From contig NZ_SZVO01000016.1 of assembly GCF_005280585.1 (NCBI RefSeq), positions 1,109 through 65,108 of the forward strand: 64,000 nt of DNA. Reading direction: 5' to 3'. Position 1 is the first letter of the stretch; each line of letters opens with the position of its first letter. The translations under genes and the position numbers were made by a program. Under the pieces are notes generated by a model that searched no databases, was not told the origin of the DNA, and saw nothing but the letters and a program-made list of their open reading frames with translations. This document shows positions 49,383 to 58,059 of this stretch, piece by piece. Origin of the DNA: Dyadobacter frigoris. GTDB taxonomy: Bacteria > Bacteroidota > Bacteroidia > Cytophagales > Spirosomataceae.

Positions 49383-50930
49383 ATGAAAAAGTTAAGCTTT
49401 ATACCATTCTTGTTACTGCTGCTGAGTTTAAGCTGTACCAATGACTTTGAAGAAATAAATACAAATCCCAATTCGCCTGATGAAGTGACCAATGTTGGCC
49501 TGCTTCTACCAAATGTGATCCGTTCCGCTGTCAATAGAAACTTCGAAAGTTCATACGACAGAGGAAGTGTTGCTGCGAATTTACTTGCTTCTGATTATGC
49601 AAGTAATTTCAGTAACTGGGCCAGAGCTGATGCGAGCGGCTACTTTTTGTGGAGTAATTATGATTATATCCGCGATCTGAACGAAGTCATTATGCTTTCT
49701 GAAGAGAAAGGTTTGAAAAATTACAAAGGAATTGCGATGGTACTTCGGTCATGGATGTTCCAAAACCTTACCGATATCTACGGTCCGATTCCTTTTCGTG
49801 ATGCTGCAAGTGCAAAACTTACGGGTATAAGTAACCCGACCTATGAATCTCAGGAAGCTGTTTATGCGGGATTATTGTCGGATCTTGACGAAGCGAATAC
49901 TTTGCTAAGTACAGGAACAGAATCTGTAACGGGTGATATTCTTTATAACGGAAGTACTGCAAGCTGGAGAAAATTCGCGAACAGTTTAAGATTGCGGTTA
50001 TTGATGCGTCAGTCGAAAAGAGTTGATCCGACGGCTGCAATGAAAAAAATTGTGGAAGACGTGGCGACTTATCCGGTTTTTACATCAAATGCAGATCAGG
50101 CGTCGCTGGAATATCTGGCTGATATTCCAGCGAATGAATCTCCGTTTTATCGTTCAGGAAATGGCGGAACAAGTACAAAAGTTACCAAACAGCTGATCGA
50201 TTATCTTGCGCAAATGAACGACAAAAGAATGTACGTTTACGCACTTCCAACCCCAGCGAGCAGCGCTGTTGACGCAAGCGGAAATCGCCCGGATCCTTCT
50301 AAATTCGTTTATGCAGGAGATTTGAACGGAATTGGATCACTTCCAAATGCCAATATTACTTCGCCATCGGGTATGTTATGGATGTCGATTCAGTATAGTC
50401 CGGATCTTGCTAATGCAAAAGCAGGTGAGGGGATTTTGATGAGTTATTCAGAAGTACAATTTATTCTGGCTGAGGCTGCCGAAAAAGGATATATTTCGGG
50501 TGGAAGTACAGCGGCTGAAAGTTATTATCTGAAAGGAATAAAAGACCAGTTTACTTACCTGGCTTCCCGGATTCCGGCCAATTACGCAACATCTTATCTG
50601 AAATTGGCTCCGGCAAGTATTACCGCTGATGACACCTATTTCAAACAGGACGCTGTTTCTTACACAGGTACGTCGGCTAAAAAGCTTGAAAAAATAGCGA
50701 TTCAAAAATGGATTTCCCTTTATCTTGTTGGTTATGAGGCTTGGTCAGAATGGAGAAGAACTGGAATTCCTGTTATTCCGGTAGGGCCCGTAGGGCCTGG
50801 TTATGTGCCAAGAAGAATGTTCTATCCCGCGGATGAATTACGGATTAATGAAGCAAATTATGCAAAAGGCGTTGCTTTGCTTGGCGGAGCAGATGATTTA
50901 AAAACACATGTTTGGTGGGATAAACAATAA
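49383..50930 (+). CDS. SusD/RagB family surface lipoprotein
   Basis: The protein has 515 residues. A lipoprotein signal ends in LLSLSC (Cys about residue 18) followed by TNDFEEINTNPNSP, typical of the SusD-like_2 subfamily that pairs with SusC proteins. Helical TPR-like segments cover the rest, including YSEVQFILAEAAEKGY. It caps the SusC barrel on the cell surface and binds the ligand. The gene starts 18 bases after susC and 36 bases before the phosphodiesterase-like gene, so the three are one transcript. Confidence 0.95.
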   Translation: MKKLSFIPFLLLLLSLSCTNDFEEINTNPNSPDEVTNVGLLLPNVIRSAVNRNFESSYDRGSVAANLLASDYASNFSNWARADASGYFLWSNYDYIRDLNEVIMLSEEKGLKNYKGIAMVLRSWMFQNLTDIYGPIPFRDAASAKLTGISNPTYESQEAVYAGLLSDLDEANTLLSTGTESVTGDILYNGSTASWRKFANSLRLRLLMRQSKRVDPTAAMKKIVEDVATYPVFTSNADQASLEYLADIPANESPFYRSGNGGTSTKVTKQLIDYLAQMNDKRMYVYALPTPASSAVDASGNRPDPSKFVYAGDLNGIGSLPNANITSPSGMLWMSIQYSPDLANAKAGEGILMSYSEVQFILAEAAEKGYISGGSTAAESYYLKGIKDQFTYLASRIPANYATSYLKLAPASITADDTYFKQDAVSYTGTSAKKLEKIAIQKWISLYLVGYEAWSEWRRTGIPVIPVGPVGPGYVPRRMFYPADELRINEANYAKGVALLGGADDLKTHVWWDKQ

Positions 50931-50966
50931 AATATAATTGATTTCGGGTAGTAAATATTTGATGTA

Positions 50967-52637
50967 ATGAAATTTAAAACTTCCAAAACCCTTACTTTTC
51001 TTGCCTTTGCAGGTCTATTTATATCCTGCAAAAAAGAAAGTGAAAAATTTCCTGACGGTATTGAGCACGTAATAGTCATTGGTGTGGACGGTTTAAGTCC
51101 GGATGGAATTCAAAAATCCAAATCGCCGATTATTCATGACATGATTGCCAATGGCAGCGTGAAGTGGAACGTCCGCACGGTATTGACTTCGAGCAGCAGC
51201 CAAAACTGGGCATCGATGATTTCCGGAGCCGGGCCCGAACAGCACGGCGTGATCAATAACGACTGGGAGCTTGATGATCATAGTTTGCCACCGATTGTAC
51301 AGGAGGCGGATGGTCGTTTTCCAACCATTTTCAGCGTGCTTCATCGCGAAAAACCTGAGGTGGAAATTGGTACTGTTTATCATTGGGACGGTTTTGGAAG
51401 ATTATTTCAAAAAAGTGCTGTCAATTACGATAAACGCTTTTCTACGGAAGATTCTACTGCAACTGATTTTATTAAGTATATCAAAGAGAAAAAACCTACA
51501 CTTGGTTTTGTTCATTTTGATCATGTGGATCATGCCGGGCATCACGGTGGCCACGGTTCTCCGGAATATTATCAGTCGGTAGCGAAAACGGATTCTCTGG
51601 TAGGTCAGATTTTGAAAGGAATTAAAGACGCCGGAATTGAAGAAAATACACTGGTTATTATTTGGGCGGATCATGGAGGAATTGGGTATGGACATGGTGG
51701 TGCAACACCTCAGGAAGCTGAAATTGCCGGTATTTTTTATGGCAAAGATGTGAAAAAAGGTTATAAAGTTGAGCAGCAGGTCTATACTTACGATTTGGCA
51801 GCCACAATTGCTTTTGCATTAAAATTGACGCCTCCGTACGCATGGATCGGCCGACCTGTCAAATCTGTTTTCGAAGGATTTTCGGAACCTGAAAATTTGT
51901 ATCTCGGAGAAAAAACGGTTGATCAACCCGTTATTTATCCTGAAAGAAAACTGTATCAGCAAGCCGGTGGATTGTATACTACTGAAACAGCAACAGTGAA
52001 GATTGATACAAAAGCAGAAAAAGGTGTAACACACTACACGACAGACGGATCTGATCCAAAAACTTCGTCTCCGGTTTACAAAGTTCCTTTTACAGTAAAT
52101 AAGACAACGGTAGTAAAAGCAAAAAGTTATGATGAAAAAGGCAATGGAAGTCCACTTTCAACCGCGTATTTTCGCCTTGTCAAACCGGGTTTGGGAAATG
52201 GTTTGAATACAACATTTTATCAGGGAAAAGATCTGACGAAAGTTCCTGTTTTCGCGAATTTGAAAAAGGGTTCGGCCTGGGTTAGTCCTGAATTTAACAT
52301 CAACCGCGACCAGATTAACGGCATTGTGGAAAATGATAATTTCAGTTTTGCGTTACAGTTTTCGGGTTTTATACAAATTGATACCCCTGGAAAATATATT
52401 TTTTCGACGCAGTCCGATGATGGCAGCAAACTTTTTATTGATGGCAAAGAAGTTGTCAATAATGATGGAAATCATGGCGTTCAGGAACAAACGGGTTCTG
52501 TTGAATTGACAGCTGGAAAACATACGATCCGGGTGGATTATTATAACAACGGAGGCGGTTTCTGGCTTGATGCATTTTATAAAGGCCCGGGCCTAACTAA
52601 ACAGCTGATTCCGGCCGACAAACTTTTTACCAAATAA
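50967..52637 (+). CDS. Alkaline phosphatase superfamily lipoprotein (phosphodiesterase-like) with chitobiase-like and PA14 domains
   Basis: The protein has 556 residues. The lipobox cysteine is C21 (LFISC), so it should be a surface or periplasmic lipoprotein. The catalytic domain (about 30-310) is of the type I phosphodiesterase/nucleotide pyrophosphatase group: metal ligand D41 (VDG), probable nucleophile S77 within SSSSQNW, D188 and H192 in DHAGH, D235-H236 in ADHG and H243. A CHB_HEX_C-like domain follows (about 335-405, with YTTDGSDP). A PA14 domain (about 410-550, with SDDGSKLFIDG) probably binds glycan. In this locus it could release a phosphonate headgroup from a phosphonolipid or phosphonoglycan (inference). 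Also distantly related to phosphonoacetate hydrolase, but secreted. Confidence 0.85.
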   Translation: MKFKTSKTLTFLAFAGLFISCKKESEKFPDGIEHVIVIGVDGLSPDGIQKSKSPIIHDMIANGSVKWNVRTVLTSSSSQNWASMISGAGPEQHGVINNDWELDDHSLPPIVQEADGRFPTIFSVLHREKPEVEIGTVYHWDGFGRLFQKSAVNYDKRFSTEDSTATDFIKYIKEKKPTLGFVHFDHVDHAGHHGGHGSPEYYQSVAKTDSLVGQILKGIKDAGIEENTLVIIWADHGGIGYGHGGATPQEAEIAGIFYGKDVKKGYKVEQQVYTYDLAATIAFALKLTPPYAWIGRPVKSVFEGFSEPENLYLGEKTVDQPVIYPERKLYQQAGGLYTTETATVKIDTKAEKGVTHYTTDGSDPKTSSPVYKVPFTVNKTTVVKAKSYDEKGNGSPLSTAYFRLVKPGLGNGLNTTFYQGKDLTKVPVFANLKKGSAWVSPEFNINRDQINGIVENDNFSFALQFSGFIQIDTPGKYIFSTQSDDGSKLFIDGKEVVNNDGNHGVQEQTGSVELTAGKHTIRVDYYNNGGGFWLDAFYKGPGLTKQLIPADKLFTK

Positions 52638-52657
52638 TACCCGACTATTCCTAAACT

Positions 52658-52679
52658 ACCCGGGGCGAAAGTCCCGGGT
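52658..52679. terminator. Hairpin with GAAA tetraloop
   Basis: acccggg (52658-52664) pairs with cccgggt (52673-52679); two more pairs extend the stem to a gaaa tetraloop (52667-52670). It lies 21 bases after the phosphodiesterase stop and before pbfA. No T-run follows, so it could be an attenuator or mRNA stabiliser. Confidence 0.55.
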
Positions 52680-52730
52680 TAATTTAATATCTTGGATAAC
52701 CAATTCTGATACGGTGAAATTTTTATTATA

Positions 52731-54098
52731 ATGAGTGAAAAACAACACAACAGAACCGAAGGAGACATTAATCTGACCTCAGAAAGAAGCAATTGGTATG
52801 CTATCATTGAAGATGCAGATACGCTTTCTTATCTGGAAGAGGATGCAGAATATTTTTTACACCAGGCATTGTCTACGCCTTGTCTGGATGTTCTGGCGTC
52901 TTGCGAAGGAATTTATCTGACCGATATTCAGGGGAAAAAGTACATGGATTTTCATGGCAATAATGTTCATCAGGTCGGTTACCGGAATCCTTACGTTCTT
53001 GATAAAATTAAGGCGCAGCTGGATATTCTTCCTTTTTCTCCGAGACGATATACCAACGTTCCTGCCATTGAACTGGCCAAAAAACTGGGTTCACTTTTAC
53101 CAGGTGATTTAAAACGTGTTTTATTCGCTCCAGGCGGAACTTCTTCCATCAGTATGGCGCTTAAACTGGCGCGTATTGTAACCGGAAAACATAAAATCAT
53201 TTCGCTCTGGGATTCTTTTCATGGCGCATCTCTTGATGCAATTTCGGCTGGTGGAGAACTGGATTTTCGTAAAGATATGGGACCACTTATGCCCGGCGTG
53301 GAAAGAATTCCTCCGCCGATGACTTACCGCGGACCTTTCTTTTCTTCCGGTAACAGTGATTTGGCTTATGCAGATTATCTTGAATATGTGATTGAAAAAG
53401 AAGGTGATATCGGTGCTTTTGTCATAGAAACAATAAGGAATACAGACGTTCAAATTCCGTCACAAGCCTATTGGGATAGGGTTCGGGAAATATGTACGCG
53501 TCATAAAGTACTGCTGATTTTAGATGAAATTCCAATTGCTTTCGGCCGTACAGGTAAAATGTTTGCCTTTGAAAATTATGGTTTTGAACCGGATATTATT
53601 TGTCTGGGTAAAGGACTTGGGGCGGGAGTAATGCCTATGGCCGCCATCGTTGCGCGTGAAAGTTATAATGTTGCCGGAAGTATTTCATTGGGGCATTTTA
53701 CCCATGAAAAAAGTCCATTAGGAAGTGTAGCTGCATTGGCTATGCTTGAATTTATTGAACAAAACAATATCCTGGAAAAAGTGCAGAATGACGCTTTATT
53801 CATGCAGGAAGAAATTGACAAGCTGGCTGAAAAATTCCCGCTTATTGGCGACATTCGAGGAATAGGCCTGCTCTGGGGGATTGAATTGGTAAAAGATAAA
53901 GAGACAAAGGAAAAGGCGGTGCGCGAAGCAGAAATTGTGATGTATGAATGTTTGAAAAACGGCATGAGCTTCAAGGTTTCCCAAGGCAATGTATTGCAAC
54001 TATCACCTCCATTGACGATCACGCGTGAGGAATTGAAAGCAGCATTACAAATTCTGGAAAATGCCTTGGAAGTAGCCTCCTTGGTAGAAAAATATTAA
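52731..54098 (+). CDS. pbfA: PbfA-like (R)-1-hydroxy-2-aminoethylphosphonate ammonia-lyase
   Basis: The protein has 455 residues and is a class III aminotransferase-fold PLP enzyme. The Schiff-base lysine is K294 in CLGKGLGAG, the PLP-ring aspartate is D265 in LILDEIPIAFGRTG, and the phosphate-binding region is APGGTSSISMALK (133-145). DEIPIAFGRTG replaces the usual DEVQTGFGRTG of transaminases, and the locus has no PhnW. PbfA removes ammonia from (R)-1-hydroxy-2-aminoethylphosphonate to give phosphonoacetaldehyde, which the HAD enzyme of this locus could then cleave. The permease gene starts 16 bases downstream. The alternative is a transaminase with another substrate; the neighbours make PbfA more likely. 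Confidence 0.75.
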   Translation: MSEKQHNRTEGDINLTSERSNWYAIIEDADTLSYLEEDAEYFLHQALSTPCLDVLASCEGIYLTDIQGKKYMDFHGNNVHQVGYRNPYVLDKIKAQLDILPFSPRRYTNVPAIELAKKLGSLLPGDLKRVLFAPGGTSSISMALKLARIVTGKHKIISLWDSFHGASLDAISAGGELDFRKDMGPLMPGVERIPPPMTYRGPFFSSGNSDLAYADYLEYVIEKEGDIGAFVIETIRNTDVQIPSQAYWDRVREICTRHKVLLILDEIPIAFGRTGKMFAFENYGFEPDIICLGKGLGAGVMPMAAIVARESYNVAGSISLGHFTHEKSPLGSVAALAMLEFIEQNNILEKVQNDALFMQEEIDKLAEKFPLIGDIRGIGLLWGIELVKDKETKEKAVREAEIVMYECLKNGMSFKVSQGNVLQLSPPLTITREELKAALQILENALEVASLVEKY

Positions 54099-54114
54099 TT
54101 GAAAATACCGGATC

Positions 54115-55416
54115 ATGCAAGTGAAGAAAGCATTGTTAAACTCAAATACGTTATTTGTTATCTGGTCAATTGTAGCGTCTTTTGGTGCCTACTTTTGCAT
54201 GTATGCTTTCAGAAAACCCTTTAATTCTGGTCTTTATCAGGGGTTGGAGCTTTGGGGAATTGGCTATAAATCGATATTGATATTAGCTCAGGTTGCGGGT
54301 TATACTTTGTCCAAATTTGCCGGAATCAAAGTCATTTCGGAATTAAAAGCATCGGATAGGGTTAAGCTGATTATTCTCCTGATCGTGGTTGCAGAGGTTG
54401 CGCTGCTATTTTTTGGCTTGGTTCCTTACCCTTATAATTTCATTTTCCTGTTTATAAATGGCTTGCCGTTAGGCATGGTTTATGGCGTTGTTTTTAGCTT
54501 TCTGGAAGGTCGCCGTTTTACCGAAATGATTGCAATGGGTTTGAACATCAGCATTATAGCAGCTTCCGGGATGCTTAAAACTACTTATTTGGAAGTTCAT
54601 TACTGGTTACCTTATATTACAGAATTCTGGATGCCGTTTCTGATGGGATTATTGTTTCTTCCGTTTTTCCTCTTTTTTGTCTGGATGTTGCATGTGATGC
54701 CTGCGCCGACAAAGGAGGATGTAATATTGCGTACTGAAAGAGAACCCATGACAGATTTTGACAAAAAAAATGCGCTTAAAGAATATGGTTTTCCTGTCTT
54801 ATGTATACTTGTTTGTTATGCCCTTCTGATCGTAGGACGGGATTTTCGGGATAACTTTACAATAGAGATATGGAATGAAATTTCCGCGGGTTGGGTAAGT
54901 TCTGTTTTATCACAAACAGAAATGATTACCGGATTTGTGGTACTGATCGTCGTTGCAAGTCTGGCTTTTATCAAAAATAATCTTATCGGTTTTCGAATGA
55001 CAAATCTTGTCATTTTCACGGGAGTTGTCATGAGCGGGGTTTCCAGTTTTCTTTTTGAAATGCATCTGATCAGCGGTTTTTACTGGATGTTAACAATCGG
55101 AACAGGAATGTTTTTGGGATTTACTGTGATTCAATCTGCATTGTTTGACCGCATGATCGCATTGTTCCGGATCAGGGCCAACGCCGGATTTTTTGTTTAC
55201 ATGTGTGAAAGTATCGGATATCTGGGCAGCGCCGGACTTTTGTTATTCAAGGAATTGTTTATGAAGCAGTTAAGTTGGTCAAAAGTATTGATACAGTTTA
55301 CTTACCTGCAAGCCGCTGTCAGCCTGACTTTGCTTATATGCGGAAATCTATATCTCGAAAGACATCGAAGAAATTTAAAGAAAAAGGAAAGCGAAAGATT
55401 AGTATCTGTTGCTTAG
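54115..55416 (+). CDS. DUF5690 family MFS-like permease
   Basis: The protein has 433 residues and about 11-12 membrane helices, with the N-terminal FAYFCMYAFRKPF-like region (GAYFCMYAFRKPFNSG) of the UhpT/MFS-related DUF5690 family. A cytoplasmic loop around 190-230 is charged. It lies last in the phosphonate locus, 16 bases after pbfA, so it is the natural candidate for inner-membrane import of the phosphonate (inference); UhpT-type carriers transport organophosphates. A perfect 18-bp hairpin closes the operon. Confidence 0.82.
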   Translation: MQVKKALLNSNTLFVIWSIVASFGAYFCMYAFRKPFNSGLYQGLELWGIGYKSILILAQVAGYTLSKFAGIKVISELKASDRVKLIILLIVVAEVALLFFGLVPYPYNFIFLFINGLPLGMVYGVVFSFLEGRRFTEMIAMGLNISIIAASGMLKTTYLEVHYWLPYITEFWMPFLMGLLFLPFFLFFVWMLHVMPAPTKEDVILRTEREPMTDFDKKNALKEYGFPVLCILVCYALLIVGRDFRDNFTIEIWNEISAGWVSSVLSQTEMITGFVVLIVVASLAFIKNNLIGFRMTNLVIFTGVVMSGVSSFLFEMHLISGFYWMLTIGTGMFLGFTVIQSALFDRMIALFRIRANAGFFVYMCESIGYLGSAGLLLFKELFMKQLSWSKVLIQFTYLQAAVSLTLLICGNLYLERHRRNLKKKESERLVSVA

Positions 55417-55426
55417 TATTATCATG

Positions 55427-55489
55427 TAATAGCTAAACGTCCGATGTTTTTGTGGTTTTACTGCAAATACTTCGGACGTTTAGCTATTA
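55427..55489. terminator. Bidirectional terminator, 18-bp perfect stem
   Basis: taatagctaaacgtccga at 55427-55444 is exactly complementary to 55472-55489, with a 27-nt loop. It separates the phosphonate locus from the convergent P460 pair. Confidence 0.85.
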
Positions 55490-55513
55490 AGTCTTAAAAA
55501 GTTATACATTATT

Positions 55514-55981
55514 CTAAGGTAATACTGCCGCGCGCTGACCCGAAATAAACTCAATTCTTTTCACAGCAGTTTCAAAATCCCGTTTTCCTAAGTGTAAATT
55601 TTTCCCTTTATAATATTCCAAAATTGCTGAATCCGGAGCCTGGTATTTTACGATTTCAATGGATTTTATTTCCCCGGGAATATTCGCGCCATACCAATGA
55701 ATATCTTCTTTCTGGGACCAGGTGACAAGCGACAATTCTGACCCAATAGGATAGTGGTGATCAACCGAATTTCTTGCATGTTCAACCGCAATATCGTTCC
55801 CATATAACGTAGACATGGTTTTTTCTTTTTTATCAACCATCGAAGTGATTACTTTTCCCTCCAAAACCTGCGTGATTTTGGTACTATCAGCAAGAGAAGC
55901 ACTTTCATTATATAAGTTTTCTTTTGAACAACCTGTCAAAATAAGCGTTGCTAGAAAGCTTAATACGATTAGATTTTTCAT
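55514..55981 (-). CDS. Small lipoprotein paired with cytochrome P460
   Basis: The protein has 155 residues. A lipoprotein signal with lipobox LILTGC (Cys about 18) is followed by a soluble beta-rich domain with YPIGSELSLVTWSQKEDIHWYG. I do not recognise the family. It starts 2 bases after the stop of the cytochrome P460 gene, so the two are one operon, and it probably acts with the cytochrome in the periplasm. It has no haem motif of its own. Confidence 0.7.
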   Translation of the reverse strand: MKNLIVLSFLATLILTGCSKENLYNESASLADSTKITQVLEGKVITSMVDKKEKTMSTLYGNDIAVEHARNSVDHHYPIGSELSLVTWSQKEDIHWYGANIPGEIKSIEIVKYQAPDSAILEYYKGKNLHLGKRDFETAVKRIEFISGQRAAVLP

Positions 55982-55983
55982 GA

Positions 55984-56937
55984 TTATTTCGATTTAAGAT
56001 GAAGGGGCATCGTGAAAACAAAATCATTGTCTTTCACAGGTTTGTGACAGTTAATACATTCCTGGGTAAATGTTTCGGTTTTCCCATAAGGTGCCAGTTG
56101 TATTCCCTTCCACCTGGCCCATCCCCATCCGGCCGTTTTTTCGTATTTTTTATCGTCCTTAATCATAAATTCAACCTGCTTGAATTCTCCCGTCTGCACT
56201 TTTCCGGTTGAATCTATCAACTCTTCCCAGGCAATTTTTGCAAAAGTTGCCCCGTTTGGCCATGGATTTATATGATTTTCCTTAATCGCTTTTATGGCAA
56301 TATCATTCGCCACCATAACCCGCATAGTCCCGTTATCAAAACGATCGGAAGTGCTGATTGCTTTCCAGTTTCTAAAATCCGGAATGTATTCAATACCATT
56401 GGGTGCAGGTTTTACTTTTACAAATCTAGTTTTGGCGCCTATCCATTCGTTATATTGTTTATTCGCAGCATTAATTCTGGAAGTATCAGAAGTTTTAACA
56501 GAAACCAGACTTGATATATATGTCTTTAAAATTGAAATATCACCAGCGGTTAATTTCGCTTCGGAATGAAGCGCGGAATATTGTTTCAGAGGCATAGCGC
56601 CTAAAGAAATCTGGTTGAAGGCCTCAAATAATTTTCCCTTCTGGTCTGCTGGTGCAAGACTGCCCCAGGTTGAAAAATTGAGCACTTTTCTGGCATCGGT
56701 AATATCCTTTGCGACCATCCAGGAAGCCGGTGCGATTTTGTCGAACCATAAAAGTTTGGTTTCATTGGAATGACAATCGTAACAGGCTCTTTTCAGAATA
56801 ACGCGGACATCGTGCGGAACGGATAATTCTGTGGTAACCGGCAAATTTTTTATGTTTGGTCCGGCAAATTGGATTCCGGTAAAAACGGCCAGAATTATGG
56901 CAATAATCAATAGATTATTTTTTTTAGCTCTTTTCAT
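55984..56937 (-). CDS. Haem-binding domain plus cytochrome P460 protein
   Basis: The protein has 317 residues. An N-terminal anchor (8-25) is followed by a haem-binding domain with CYDCH (about residues 52-56) and by a C-terminal cytochrome P460-like domain with ECINCH near residue 298. P460 cytochromes oxidise hydroxylamine or bind/detoxify nitric oxide; catalysis needs a lysine cross-linked to the haem, which cannot be assigned here. No nitrogen-cycle genes surround it. It is transcribed away from the phosphonate locus; the small lipoprotein follows. Confidence 0.82.
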   Translation of the reverse strand: MKRAKKNNLLIIAIILAVFTGIQFAGPNIKNLPVTTELSVPHDVRVILKRACYDCHSNETKLLWFDKIAPASWMVAKDITDARKVLNFSTWGSLAPADQKGKLFEAFNQISLGAMPLKQYSALHSEAKLTAGDISILKTYISSLVSVKTSDTSRINAANKQYNEWIGAKTRFVKVKPAPNGIEYIPDFRNWKAISTSDRFDNGTMRVMVANDIAIKAIKENHINPWPNGATFAKIAWEELIDSTGKVQTGEFKQVEFMIKDDKKYEKTAGWGWARWKGIQLAPYGKTETFTQECINCHKPVKDNDFVFTMPLHLKSK

Positions 56938-57274
56938 AAAGTATACGTTTACCGATTGAATTTCTTTAACTGAAATAATGCTCTTTGAAACGATTCCTTA
57001 TATTAATCATTAACGGGACCGAAATCGACATCCCGGGAGCTAATATTTTCATAATCAGCCAAAAATATTTCAACTGGCAGATTAGAATAACTTTAATTGT
57101 TATAACACACAACAATTTGCATCAAATAGTACCTACTTTGCGTAAAATGCAAAAATGGAGGATCTTTGTGCAAAAAAATAAGTAGAATAATTGCAATAAA
57201 AAATATAATTTTGTTGAAATGCACGTTTACTGATTTAAGCAAAGTCCAATTACCGGATTGTGAACAAATTGACA
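56938..57274. other. Divergent intergenic region
   Basis: These 337 bp separate the P460 gene from the divergent ECF sigma factor gene and hold both promoters. AT-rich; no hairpin or small gene was seen, and no sigma autoregulatory repeat was identified. Confidence 0.4.
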
Positions 57275-57862
57275 ATGGTAGATTATAAAAAACCGTCCGA
57301 AGGGGATTTGATTGAGGGTTTGAAAAACGGAGACAGGGGTGCCTTTACTATCATTTATAAGGAATACTGGTACAGAATGTTTACGGTAGCGCACCGCAAA
57401 TTACAAAACCGTGAACTGGCGGAAGAACTCATTCAGGACATTTTTACCAGACTTTGGAAAGAGCGGGAAACAATCCGGATAACACAACTGGATTTTTACC
57501 TTTTCTCGGCGGTTCGTTATGAGGTAATTGACCAGATCCGCGCGGCCAGCCGCCAGCATACGTATGCTGAATATTATAAAGCGTTTTCTTCTTTTGAAGA
57601 TTTAAACACCGAAAATACAGTAGCCTTTAACGATCTGGTACAAATGATTGATAAAGGACTGGAAATCCTCCCTGCCAAATCCCGGGAAATATTCAAACTG
57701 AACCGCTTTCAACATTTAGCTGTGGCTCAAATTGCCATTCAAATGGAATTGTCGGAAAAAGCAGTAGAATATCATCTTACCAAAGCCACTAAATCCATCC
57801 GAATTTATTTAAAGGAAATCTTGATTTCCATTCTTGCACTGACTATTGCATTTCTGCAATAA
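57275..57862 (+). CDS. ECF-type RNA polymerase sigma factor
   Basis: The protein has 195 residues. Region 2 (about 25-90) contains LAEELIQDIFTRLWKER. Region 4 (about 125-185) contains a helix-turn-helix with FQHLAVAQIAIQMELSEKAVEYHLTKATKSI. A GTG start five codons upstream is less likely than ATG 57275. The gene precedes fecR and an STN-containing susC, the standard arrangement in which the transporter signals through FecR to release this sigma factor. It probably directs transcription of that operon. Confidence 0.93.
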   Translation: MVDYKKPSEGDLIEGLKNGDRGAFTIIYKEYWYRMFTVAHRKLQNRELAEELIQDIFTRLWKERETIRITQLDFYLFSAVRYEVIDQIRAASRQHTYAEYYKAFSSFEDLNTENTVAFNDLVQMIDKGLEILPAKSREIFKLNRFQHLAVAQIAIQMELSEKAVEYHLTKATKSIRIYLKEILISILALTIAFLQ

Positions 57863-58059
57863 TTCCCATCACTAAATTCTTTCTGACGAAACTTTGATAG
57901 TATTATTTAAAGTTTGTTTAGTTATTAATACCTATATCGTATAAACTTTCGAAGAATAAATAAAATCATTTAGGGTGCGTGAGCAGTTGTACGGCTTGTA
58001 AGTATAGTCAGGTATCAAACTAAGCCCATTAATTTTTTTACAAGTAAAGTTATTTTCAA

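Noticed and set aside
50967..52637. Assigning this gene as phosphonoacetate hydrolase (PhnA)
   Set aside because: PhnA is a related but cytosolic single-domain enzyme; this protein is a lipoprotein with two extra C-terminal domains, so the specific name is not supported.
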